Positions 1 to 7,901 of a DNA stretch of 64,000 nt are shown here, in pieces. This DNA is from Phycisphaeraceae bacterium (GTDB taxonomy: Bacteria; Planctomycetota; Phycisphaerae; Phycisphaerales; SM1A02). Below the pieces are notes generated by a model, which ran no database searches, had not been told where the DNA came from, and worked only from the letters and a program-made list of their open reading frames with translations. Within the stretch, counting starts at the first letter, position 1. Each line of letters begins with the position of its first letter. Both the position numbers and the translations under genes were made by a program. The stretch lies in assembly GCA_019636755.1 (NCBI GenBank), contig JAHBWZ010000007.1, positions 1 to 64,000 of the forward strand, in the 5' to 3' direction.

Positions 1-189
1 GTGCGCCGCGCCATCATCCAGGACCTGCTCGGCTGCCCCGGCGTGCCTGTGGATCTCTGCGACGACGACGCCCCCTGGATCCGGGACTGCAACGGCAACG
101 GCATCCCGGACCGCATCGAGCGATACGGGGACAACCCCGCGAACCTGGCCGCATGCATCGAGGCGATGATCCTGGCCGAGACGCCGTAA
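1..189 (+). CDS. C-terminal fragment of a secreted-type protein with a DCNGNGIPD motif
   Basis: The reading frame is open from the left edge to a TAA at 187-189, so only the last 62 residues or so are visible and the GTG at position 1 need not be the real start. The fragment carries DCNGNGIPDRIE, a short Asp/Asn-rich motif repeated in many secreted planctomycetal proteins and possibly calcium-binding. Two nearby cysteines (C12, C20) suggest an extracytoplasmic location. The function of the whole protein cannot be told from this piece. Confidence 0.55.
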   Translation: MRRAIIQDLLGCPGVPVDLCDDDAPWIRDCNGNGIPDRIERYGDNPANLAACIEAMILAETP

Positions 190-505
190 CAGCGCGGCGC
201 CTGCCTGTGCGGTCCGCCTGCGGAGCATTCCCGCGTGGACCGTGGAGGATCGTCGTCCCGGACATCGCCGCGACACACTCGTCCCCCGGGGCCCTCTCGC
301 AGAGCCCCGGGGGCGTTCGCGGAGACGCAGACCAAGGGGCGCCCTGAAAGGACCTGCACGCGCGAATGAGGGCGGATGACGAGAAGCCGACGGACCTGGC
401 TGGGGGGAAGAAGGCGTGATGCGCAGGTCAGCACCAGGGGGGATCAAGGGCACCCGTGCCCTCCGTGACCTCCTGCAGATGTTCCACCATGCCGCGGCAG
501 GACGG
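190..505. other. Intergenic region with one GC-rich hairpin
   Basis: No coding frame here looks real. A 10-bp perfect inverted repeat (283-292 with 304-313, 11-nt loop) lies about 95 bp after the stop of the left-edge gene. It could end that transcript, but no T-run follows it, so the terminator role is only suggested. Nothing else was recognised. Confidence 0.3.
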
Positions 506-907
506 TCAGTTCACCACGCGCCAGCAGACCGGGTAGCGGTACGAAACGCCGTTGCTCGCCGCAATCGTCGCCAGGATGATGAAGATCAGGCTCGCGAGCG
601 CCACCGGGATGAAGAGCAGGACGCCGATCCCGCAGGTGACGAACGACAGGATGCCGCAGACCAGGTACGCGATCGACACCGTGATCTGGAAGTTGAGTGA
701 CTCCCGGCCCTGATCCCTGACGAACGGCATTTCGTCCCGCTTCATGAGCCAGACGACGAGCGGCCCGATGATGTGCCCGAACGGCACGAGGTATCCCGAC
801 AGCGCCGAAAGATGCGCGAACATCGCCCATGTCCGCTCGTTCGAGCCGCCGCCGGACTGTGTGGAAGGCGATCCGGTCCCCGGGGGTACATCGTGCATGT
901 CGTCCAT
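506..907 (-). CDS. DUF4870 / Tic20-like small membrane protein
   Basis: The 133-residue product begins with a polar segment, then reads ERTWAMFAHLSALSGYLVPFG, the hallmark opening of the DUF4870 family. A conserved 'FVRDQGRESLNFQITVSI' stretch and hydrophobic segments follow, giving about three membrane helices overall. The family is found in many bacteria and its role is not established. The start at 907 is preferred to an upstream in-frame codon at 943 because GAGAGGA lies six bases before the ATG. The gene is downstream of the pdh operon on the same strand, but a gap of about 250 bp makes co-transcription uncertain. Confidence 0.8.
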   Translation of the reverse strand: MDDMHDVPPGTGSPSTQSGGGSNERTWAMFAHLSALSGYLVPFGHIIGPLVVWLMKRDEMPFVRDQGRESLNFQITVSIAYLVCGILSFVTCGIGVLLFIPVALASLIFIILATIAASNGVSYRYPVCWRVVN

Positions 908-1155
908 GGAAGTCCTCTCGAGCGATGTCGCCGGATGGCGCATGGCCGCGCGCCGTCGAGTCGGCCGGCGCCGTCTTCGGCCGTCGTGCCGGGGCGGTCC
1001 GTGCCGGCGCCCGCCCCACTGTCCGGCAGTATCGGCCGGATGCGGTCGTCCGGGCCAGCGATCGGAACGGGCCCAGGCCCCACTGGACGCGCCGCGCGCA
1101 CGCGACCGCCCGCCGTGACCGGGCCGCCGTCCACCGACGCACGGAGACGCGGAGG

Positions 1156-2568
1156 TCAGACCAGCAGCAGTGCGGGCGACTCCACCAGTTCACGGACGGA
1201 CTGGAGGTACGCCGCGGCCATCGCGCCGTCGACGATCCGGTGGTCGCTGCAGAGGGTCACGGTCATCTCGTGTCCGGGGACGACCGCACCGTCCCGGACC
1301 ACCGGCCGCTCGATCGCGGCGCCCACGGCCAGGATCGCGGCGTTGGGCGGATTGATGATCGCCGTGAAGTGATCCACGCCGTACATGCCCAGGTTCGAGA
1401 TCGTGAACGTCGAACCGGACATCTCATCCATGGAAAGGCCGCGCGTCCGCGCCTTCTCCGCGAGCGACTTCGCCTCCTCAGAGATCGTCCGCAGGCTCTT
1501 GCGATCCACCTGCCGGACGACGCCGACGACGAGCCCGCCGCCGCGTTCAGGCGGCAGCGCGATCGCAACGCCGACGTTGACATCACCGTGGACCAGGATG
1601 TGGTCGCCGCCCCACGATGCATTGACCTGCGGGTGATGGGCCATCGCCAGGGCGCAGGCACGGACGATGAAGTCGTTGAGGGACAGGCGGATGCCGCTGC
1701 CCTCGAGGCGGCGATTGAGATCCGACCGGAGGCTCAGGAGTTCGTCCACCGCGAAGGTCACAGCGACCTCGTAGTGCGGCATCGTCTGCTTCGATTCGAC
1801 CAGGCGCCGCGCGATCGTCTGGCGCATGCCCGAGAGCGGGACCTTCGCCGTCCCGCCGCTCGCCACCGCGAGCGCCTGGATGACCCCGGCACCCGGCGCC
1901 GACCCGCTCCTCGCCAGCGCGGCCGACGGCGGGACCGCGGCCTGCGTCTCCTGCGCGGCGTCCACCGCGGCCAGGATGTCGCGCTTGATGATTCGACCCG
2001 ACGGGCCGCTTCCCGCGATGTGCGCCAGGTCCAGGCCGTGTTCTTCCGCGAGCCGCCGCGCCACCGGGCTGACGCGCTGGCGTCCGCCCGCGCCCTCATC
2101 CGCGGCCCTGTCGTGCTTCGACGCGTCCCCGGCACCTGCGCCCGCGCCCGACCCGGCGCCGGCCGAAGCCGGCCGGCCCGGCGCGGACGGGCGGTCCTTC
2201 CTCGGCGTCTCCATCGTCGCCGTCGCGGCGCCTCCGCCTGCGCCTTCGGAATCGCCGGTCCGGCCCGCCGCCCGCGTCGCGTCACCACCGCGCCGCGCCG
2301 CGCCGGCCGGCAGTGACGACGCGTCCTCGCCGGGCTCCGCGAGCAGCGCGATCACGGATCCGACATCCACCGCCTGCCCCTCCGGCACCAGGATCTTCGC
2401 GAGCGTGCCGTCGTCGTATACCGACAGTTCCATCGTGGCCTTGTCGGTCTCGATGTCGGCCACGACCTGACCGGAGGAGACCTTCTCGCCCTCCGTCACG
2501 TTCCACTTGAGGATGGTCCCGGACTGCATGGTGTCCGAGAGCCGGGGCATCGTGATCTCGATGGGCAT
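1156..2568 (-). CDS. pdhC: Dihydrolipoamide acetyltransferase, E2 of pyruvate dehydrogenase
   Basis: This 470-residue protein is the E2 core that moves the acetyl group from E1 to CoA. An N-terminal lipoyl domain (about 1-80) carries the lipoylation site at K43 in ETDKA. An Ala/Gly/Pro-rich linker of about 80 residues leads to a peripheral subunit-binding domain (about 164-200, RVSPVARRLAEEHG). The C-terminal catalytic domain ends with DHRIVDG, where H443 and D447 are the expected catalytic pair. It is the third gene of a pdhA-pdhB-E2 operon, 57 bp after the E1 beta gene. No E3 (lipoamide dehydrogenase) gene is in the window. A 2-oxoacid complex other than pyruvate dehydrogenase is possible, but the length and gene order fit pyruvate best. 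Confidence 0.93.
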   Translation of the reverse strand: MPIEITMPRLSDTMQSGTILKWNVTEGEKVSSGQVVADIETDKATMELSVYDDGTLAKILVPEGQAVDVGSVIALLAEPGEDASSLPAGAARRGGDATRAAGRTGDSEGAGGGAATATMETPRKDRPSAPGRPASAGAGSGAGAGAGDASKHDRAADEGAGGRQRVSPVARRLAEEHGLDLAHIAGSGPSGRIIKRDILAAVDAAQETQAAVPPSAALARSGSAPGAGVIQALAVASGGTAKVPLSGMRQTIARRLVESKQTMPHYEVAVTFAVDELLSLRSDLNRRLEGSGIRLSLNDFIVRACALAMAHHPQVNASWGGDHILVHGDVNVGVAIALPPERGGGLVVGVVRQVDRKSLRTISEEAKSLAEKARTRGLSMDEMSGSTFTISNLGMYGVDHFTAIINPPNAAILAVGAAIERPVVRDGAVVPGHEMTVTLCSDHRIVDGAMAAAYLQSVRELVESPALLLV

Positions 2569-2624
2569 GGTTCGTCGCCGGGCGGAAGGGGATGGGGGAC
2601 TCGAAACCTGGCCGGCCTGCGTGC

Positions 2625-3611
2625 TCAGGCGTTGTACGTCGCCGATCGCACGGCCTCGCAGATCTTGCGGACGTTGGGCAGCATCTCCTGCTCCAGGTTG
2701 AACGCGTACGGAGCCGGCACGTCATCGGTGTGCACCCGATGCACGTGGTTGTCCAGGTCGTCGAAGCAGTGCGCGTGCACCTGGGCGGCGACCTCGGATC
2801 CGGGCGAGCCGAATGACCACGACTGGTCGACGACGACCAGCGCGTTCGTGCGCCGGACCGAGCGGACGATGGTGTCGATGTCGAGCGGCCGGATCGTGCG
2901 TCCGTCGATCACCTCGCACTCGATCCCATCCTTCGCGAGGATCTCCGCCGCCTCGAGGCAGAAGTTGACCGGGCGTCCCCACGAGAAGACTGTGCAGTCC
3001 CGTCCCGGTCGCCGGACGATCGCCTCTCCGAACGGAATGACGTACTCCTCCTCGGGAACGTGCTGCTTGTCCGAAAGCATCCGCTCCGACTCCAGGAAGA
3101 AGACCGGATCATCGTCCCGGATGGCCGTCTTCAGCAGTCCCTTGGCGTCATACGGGCAGGACGGGATCGCGATCTTCACGCCGGGCACGTTGGAATAGAG
3201 CCCCTCGACGCACCATGAGTGCGTCGATCCGAGCTGCCCGCCGGCGCCGTCGTTGCCGCGGAAGACGACCGGGCAGCCGAACTGACCGCCCGACATGTAC
3301 AGCATCTTCGGCGCGTTGTTCAGGATCGGGTCCGCCGCGACGAGCGAGAACGACCAGCTCATGAACTCGACCACGGGCCGCAGGCCGCGCATCGCGGCAC
3401 CGATGGCAAGACCGGCGAATCCGGATTCCGAGATAGGCGTGTCGATCACGCGCCGCGGTCCGAACTCCTCCAGCATGCCGCGGCTCACCTTGTACGCGCC
3501 GTTGTACTCCGCGACCTCCTCGCCGAGCAGGAAGACGCGCAGATCCCGGCGCATCTCCTCGGACATCGCTTCGCGCAGGGCATCTCGGAACTCGATCTCT
3601 CGGACGGACAT
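2625..3611 (-). CDS. pdhB: Pyruvate dehydrogenase E1 beta subunit
   Basis: A 328-residue transketolase-like subunit, the usual length for E1 beta. It opens with SVREIEFRDALREAMSEEM and contains the GEEVAEYNGAYKVSRG stretch typical of the family. The C-terminal transketolase domain includes VIDGRTIRPLDIDTI. With E1 alpha it decarboxylates pyruvate and reductively acetylates the lipoyl group of E2. The start at 3611 was chosen because the family alignment begins there; the frame is open upstream only because it overlaps the end of pdhA. The gap to pdhA is 40 bp, so the two are surely co-transcribed. Confidence 0.93.
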   Translation of the reverse strand: MSVREIEFRDALREAMSEEMRRDLRVFLLGEEVAEYNGAYKVSRGMLEEFGPRRVIDTPISESGFAGLAIGAAMRGLRPVVEFMSWSFSLVAADPILNNAPKMLYMSGGQFGCPVVFRGNDGAGGQLGSTHSWCVEGLYSNVPGVKIAIPSCPYDAKGLLKTAIRDDDPVFFLESERMLSDKQHVPEEEYVIPFGEAIVRRPGRDCTVFSWGRPVNFCLEAAEILAKDGIECEVIDGRTIRPLDIDTIVRSVRRTNALVVVDQSWSFGSPGSEVAAQVHAHCFDDLDNHVHRVHTDDVPAPYAFNLEQEMLPNVRKICEAVRSATYNA

Positions 3612-3651
3612 GGTGGAGGATTCCGGGGAGACAGGGAAGGTCGCGGCCCGC

Positions 3652-4740
3652 TCAGGGGCGCTTCGATTCGCGGAGCATCTCGGGAAGCGAGGTGCCGGTG
3701 TAGGGCCCGTGCGGCTCGACGTAGACGTCGTGATGGAGTTCCTCGATCGGCGGCTCGGGCGAGGCCTCCGCCCACTCGATCGCCTCGCGGACTTCCTCGC
3801 GGACGCCCTGCATGACATCGCGGATCGCCTCCGCCTCCACGCCGCGTTCGTCGCGCAGGAAGGTCTCCAGCCGCCCGATCGGGTCGTCCGACTCGTACCG
3901 CTCCTCCTCCTCCCGCGTGCGGTACTTGCGGGGATCGGACATCGAGTGTCCCTTGAAGCGGTAGGTCCGGATGTCGACGAACGCGGGACGCGAGTTCTCG
4001 CGGCAGTGGTCCGCCATCCGCTTCATCGCGTCGTAGACCTTGAGGACATCCATGCCGTCGACGGTCGTCGCATCGATCCCGTACCCGATGGCCTTCTTCG
4101 TGATGTCATGGCCCATGGTCGTCCCGCGCGAGATGGCCGTCCCCATGGAGTAGCCGTTGTTCTCGACGCAGAAGAGGACCGGGAGATCGAAGAGTCCCGC
4201 CAGGTTGAGCGCTTCGTGAAACGCGCCCTGGTTCAGCGCACCGTCCCCGAGGAAGCAGAGCGTCACGCGCCTGGACCGGCCGCGATTCAGGACCTCGTCC
4301 TCGTACTTCGTCGCGAAGGCCAGGCCTGCGCCCAGCGGCGTCTGCGCGCCCACGATGCCGTGGCCGCCGTAGAACTCGCGGTCGCGGTCGAAGAAGTGCA
4401 TCGAGCCGCCCTTCCCCTTCGCGCATCCGCCGATGCGGCCGAACATCTCCGCCATGAGGTAGCGTGCGGGGGTGCCGCGGGCCAGCGCATGGCCGTGGTC
4501 GCGATAGGCGGTGACGATCGGATCGACCGGCGTCACCGCGGCGGTGCAGCCGACCGCGACCGCCTCCTGCCCGATGTACACGTGGCAGAAGCCGCCGATC
4601 TTCCGGTTCTGGTACGCCTGCATCGTGCGGACCTCGAACTCGCGGATCAGCATCATGTCGCGCAGCCAGCCGAGGAGCCGGGCCTGGTCGAGGGACGCCG
4701 CGAGGTTCTCATCCGCGGGGCGTGTGGTAAGCATGGTCAT
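3652..4740 (-). CDS. pdhA: Pyruvate dehydrogenase E1 alpha subunit
   Basis: This 362-residue, thiamine-diphosphate-dependent subunit carries out the decarboxylation step. The TPP/Mg-binding motif is clear: GDGALNQGAFHEALNLA followed about 20 residues later by ENNGYSMGT. Early landmarks are REFEVRTMQAYQNRKIGG and YRDHGHALARG. The phosphorylation-loop-like RTYRFKGHSMSDP is also present. It is the first gene of the operon. ATG codons at 4740 and 4734 are both possible, and neither has a strong ribosome-binding site. No lipoamide dehydrogenase or regulator lies beside it. Confidence 0.93.
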   Translation of the reverse strand: MTMLTTRPADENLAASLDQARLLGWLRDMMLIREFEVRTMQAYQNRKIGGFCHVYIGQEAVAVGCTAAVTPVDPIVTAYRDHGHALARGTPARYLMAEMFGRIGGCAKGKGGSMHFFDRDREFYGGHGIVGAQTPLGAGLAFATKYEDEVLNRGRSRRVTLCFLGDGALNQGAFHEALNLAGLFDLPVLFCVENNGYSMGTAISRGTTMGHDITKKAIGYGIDATTVDGMDVLKVYDAMKRMADHCRENSRPAFVDIRTYRFKGHSMSDPRKYRTREEEERYESDDPIGRLETFLRDERGVEAEAIRDVMQGVREEVREAIEWAEASPEPPIEELHHDVYVEPHGPYTGTSLPEMLRESKRP

Positions 4741-5085
4741 TCAGTGGGTCCATTCGCCGGAAGCGTCTTCCGCGGTCATCCTTCAACCATCGCGCGCCGC
4801 CGATCCCGAAGGCAGGTCCGGGACCGTTCTCGCGAGCCCGGCGATGGCCACCATGGGTGTCGCGGATGCTCCATCCGGCGCGTCCCCGGCGAAACGGACA
4901 TGCTACGCGAGCGGCCTGTCTCCCGCTACGAACGCGGGCCCGCCCCGACATGGTGGTCCCGGTGATCGGCGCACGCACCGGTGCCTGCTGAACACACCCT
5001 GAACCATCGGACAGATCGCACGGGGTCTGCGGCACGAACGGCGACTTCCCGGCCTGCCCGCGCCGGCCACCCCGGCAGATGCGAA
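4741..5085. other. Leader region of the pdh operon
   Basis: About 345 bp between pdhA and the terminator of the tRNA-Arg gene. It must hold the promoter of the pdh operon on the minus strand. No clear -35/-10 pair, operator palindrome or small gene was recognised. Confidence 0.3.
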
Positions 5086-5112
5086 CGGCCCGCCGGAGGG
5101 ACCGGCGGGCCG
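5086..5112 (-). terminator. Hairpin terminator after tRNA-Arg
   Basis: An 11-bp perfect GC-rich stem (5086-5096 with 5102-5112) with a five-base loop starts 12 bases past the 3' end of the tRNA. On the minus strand it is followed by TTCGCATC, a weak T-tract, so termination is likely but not certain. Confidence 0.55.
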
Positions 5113-5123
5113 CGGGAGTTGCA

Positions 5124-5197
5124 CGCGAGTGGCAGGGCTCGAACCTGCAACCTTCGGTTTCGTAGACCGACGCTCTATCCAGTTGAGCTACACCCGC
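5124..5197 (-). tRNA. tRNA-Arg (anticodon ACG)
   Basis: The minus strand folds into a standard cloverleaf. The acceptor stem GCGGGTG pairs with CACTCGC (one G-T pair), the D stem is GCTC/GAGC, the anticodon loop CTACGAA gives ACG, and the T arm reads GCAGG-TTCGAGC-CCTGC. The first anticodon base A should be edited to inosine by TadA. CCA is not encoded. Confidence 0.95.
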
Positions 5198-5248
5198 ATT
5201 TCGGGGCGGCGATTGTAGCAGGAACCGGACTCGGCGCCGGGAGCGACC

Positions 5249-5560
5249 TCAGTCGCGGAATGCACGCTCCGTCGAGGGGCGGGCGAACATGACGTCGCGC
5301 CCTTCGAGGCTGGCGATGTACACCCGGGCAAGCTGCTCGCCGAGGGCGTCGCCGGCCCCGAACGCGAACCCGCCGGCATGCCAGTCGAACGCCGGCCCCA
5401 GGTCGCCGATGGCGACGGGCTCGACGAAGAGCACGGGCGACTCGTCGACCACGGCGACCTCGGTGGTCGCGGTACGCGCCGCGCACCCGCCGAGAGCGCC
5501 GGTCACAAGGATGAATGCGCCGACACATGGCAGGGGGCGAACGCAGGCAGGCTCGAACAT
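5249..5560 (-). CDS. Small putative lipoprotein
   Basis: A 103-residue product with a hydrophobic N-terminal segment ending in a lipobox-like LGGC at about residue 25, so it is probably lipid-anchored after signal peptidase II cleavage. The mature part is short and mildly acidic (TTEVAVVDESPVLFVEPV) and matches no family I know. It ends about 50 bp before the tRNA-Arg gene on the same strand. Codon use is like its neighbours, which supports a real gene, but an alternative longer frame upstream cannot be excluded. Confidence 0.55.
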   Translation of the reverse strand: MFEPACVRPLPCVGAFILVTGALGGCAARTATTEVAVVDESPVLFVEPVAIGDLGPAFDWHAGGFAFGAGDALGEQLARVYIASLEGRDVMFARPSTERAFRD

Positions 5561-5892
5561 GGGCTGGCTCCTTTGGCACCGACCGGAAGGCCGATCCGCG
5601 CTCCCTCATATCGACCGGCGGCGCCGGCCGCTTGAAGACGGAACCGCATCCAGAGGCACGCGCCGCAGGTGCCCTGAGGCCCGGGGCGCCGCAGCATTCC
5701 TGCTATCCTGCCCAGCTTGACGGCCCCGCCACCGGGGTTGTGCCCTCCCGGCCGCGCCCAGGACCGCGCCATGACCGGGCGGGAGTGCTCCGTCGTTCCG
5801 GGCAAAGCCGGATCCCTTCCCCGCCGATAAGTGAACCGAGGATCGGACCTCCTCCGACCCGAAGACCACCGCCCGCTCTGCGAGGACTCCCC
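5561..5892. other. Divergent intergenic region before the two-partner secretion genes
   Basis: This 332-bp gap separates the minus-strand lipoprotein gene from the plus-strand tpsB gene and must hold promoters for both. No convincing promoter pair or operator was identified by eye. Confidence 0.3.
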
Positions 5893-7830
5893 ATGCCTTC
5901 TCCCGCGCCGACGCACGTCCGCAGGCTTCTCCTCACGCTCGCCACCGCGTCCCTTGCCCTGACCGGCATCGATGCAGGGTCGCTCGGCGCCGCCCCGGCA
6001 CCGTCCCAGCGGGCGGACGCCGTGATCGACGACGGCCCGACCTATCAGGTGGGGACGATCACCGTCCGGTATCTGCGCGAGAACGCGCGGCACCCGGCGC
6101 TCGACGAGGTGATGGCGGTTCCGGTCGGGCTCTCCCGTCTCTCGACGGGCTGGGCCGCGCCGCGGGACGGACTGGAGGTCGACACCCGGCTGCTCAGCGA
6201 GTGGTCCGCGCTCCCCCCCGCCTCGTATCACGCCTCGGCGCTGCAGCGGATGATCGAGTCCCTCAGGGACTTCTTCGTCGACCGCGACCTGCTCGGCGTG
6301 TACGTCATCCCCGATCCGGCCGACCTCACCCAGACGGGCGTGGATCTCCGGGGCGGCCGGTCGAACCTCGGCCTGCTTGTCACGACCGGCATCGTGACCG
6401 AGATGCGCACCGTCGCCAGCGGCGAGCGCGTCGCCGAGCGCGGCGGGATCGACCCGGCGGAGGCGACCAATCACCCGCTCCACGCGCGGATCCTCCGTGA
6501 TTCGCCCGCGCAGCCCGCCGCGGATGGCCAGGACGATGCCGCGGACCTGCTCCACAAGAGCGAACTGGACCGGTACGTCTTCTGGCTCGGTCGCCATCCC
6601 GGGCGCCGGGTGGACCTCGCCGTCTCCGCGGCGCAGGAGGTCGGTGGCACCGCGCTGGACTACATGGTCATCGAGAACCGGCCCCTCGTCATCTACGGGC
6701 AGGTCTCCAACACGGGCACGCAGTCGACCGACTACTGGCGCGAGCGCGTGGGATTCTTCCACACGCAGCTCACGAACAACGACGACATCCTCTCGGTGGA
6801 CTTCACCACGGCGCACTTCGACAGGTTCAATGCACTCACGGCGTCGTACGAGGCGCCGTTCAGCAACCGACGCGTCCGATGGAAGGTCGAAGCTGGCTGG
6901 AGCGAGTACACCGCCTCGGACGTCGGCGCGTTCAACGACACGTTCAAGGGAACGTCCTGGAACATCGGCGCCGAAGTCGCGTGGAACTTCTATCAGCGAC
7001 GGGAACTCTTCGTGGATCTCGTCGGCGGCGTCCGCTTCGATCGACTCAACGTCGAGAATCCGACCTTCTTCATCGAGGGAACCGAGGAACTGATCACGCC
7101 GTGGATCGGCCTCCGCATGGACCAGACGAGCGAGTGGTATGCCAACCGCGCGGCCGTGATTCTCGAATGGCAGGGCGACTTCACCAGCATCGATCCCGCC
7201 GAACTGACGGCGCTCGGCCGCAGCCTCCCGGATACCGACTGGACGGTCCTGAAGTGGGACTTCAACACCTCCGTCTACCTGGAACCGCTGCTGAACCGCG
7301 CCGCGTGGGAGGATCCGAGCACGCCGGAGTCCTCGACGCTGGCACACGAGGTCCAGCTCTCGCTCCGTGGCCAGTGGGCCATGGGGAACCGCCTGATCCC
7401 GCAGGCCCAGTCCGTTGTCGGCGGCCTGTACACGGTCCGTGGATATCCGCAGTCCGTGACCGCGGGTGACACCGCCGTCGTCGCCTCCGCCGAGTACCGC
7501 TTCCACTACCCGCGCTCGTTCCTGCCGCAGCCGGAGCCGCGCGATCTCTTCGGGTATCCGTTCCGCGCCGCGCCGCAGTTCGTGTATGGGACGCCGGACT
7601 GGGACCTCATCTTCAAGGGGTTCGTCGATATCGGACGTACCGGGATCAGCGACCGTCTCTTCTTCGAGGAGTCCGATACGCTCGTGGGCGCCGGCGTCGG
7701 CGTCGAGTTCCTCTACCGGCGCAACCTGAATGTGAGAATGGACTGGGGCTTCGCCCTGCGCGAGATGGCGAACCGGGGGGTCGCATCCGGCGCCAACCGG
7801 CTGCATTTTGTTGCCACGGTTCTCTTCTGA
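5893..7830 (+). CDS. TpsB-type outer-membrane transporter (ShlB/FhaC family)
   Basis: A 645-residue protein with a signal peptide (RRLLLTLATASLALTG, cleavage likely near residue 35), a periplasmic POTRA-like part up to about residue 240, and a C-terminal barrel rich in alternating aromatic strands that ends in LHFVATVLF, the terminal Phe typical of Omp85-superfamily barrels. The stretch VYVIPDPADLT and the later GLYTVRGYPQS match the conserved VRGY/F element of FhaC/ShlB proteins, which sits in loop 6. The family exports a single large TpsA partner to the surface. The partner is the next gene, 71 bp downstream on the same strand. The ATG at 5893 is chosen because the signal peptide follows it directly. 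Confidence 0.85.
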   Translation: MPSPAPTHVRRLLLTLATASLALTGIDAGSLGAAPAPSQRADAVIDDGPTYQVGTITVRYLRENARHPALDEVMAVPVGLSRLSTGWAAPRDGLEVDTRLLSEWSALPPASYHASALQRMIESLRDFFVDRDLLGVYVIPDPADLTQTGVDLRGGRSNLGLLVTTGIVTEMRTVASGERVAERGGIDPAEATNHPLHARILRDSPAQPAADGQDDAADLLHKSELDRYVFWLGRHPGRRVDLAVSAAQEVGGTALDYMVIENRPLVIYGQVSNTGTQSTDYWRERVGFFHTQLTNNDDILSVDFTTAHFDRFNALTASYEAPFSNRRVRWKVEAGWSEYTASDVGAFNDTFKGTSWNIGAEVAWNFYQRRELFVDLVGGVRFDRLNVENPTFFIEGTEELITPWIGLRMDQTSEWYANRAAVILEWQGDFTSIDPAELTALGRSLPDTDWTVLKWDFNTSVYLEPLLNRAAWEDPSTPESSTLAHEVQLSLRGQWAMGNRLIPQAQSVVGGLYTVRGYPQSVTAGDTAVVASAEYRFHYPRSFLPQPEPRDLFGYPFRAAPQFVYGTPDWDLIFKGFVDIGRTGISDRLFFEESDTLVGAGVGVEFLYRRNLNVRMDWGFALREMANRGVASGANRLHFVATVLF

Positions 7831-7901
7831 TCTCCTGAATTCGGGGCTATGGTGTCTCCACACATCAGCGTCCCGAAGAAGAGAGATCAGGAGAGACCAA
7901 G

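Noticed and set aside
829-2316. Plus-strand open frame opposite the E2 gene
   Set aside because: The opposite strand encodes a complete E2 with all catalytic motifs; the plus-strand product is Arg/Ala-rich and featureless.
5503-7863. Long minus-strand open frame opposite tpsB
   Set aside because: It is the antisense of a well-supported outer-membrane transporter and lacks hydrophobic or motif structure.
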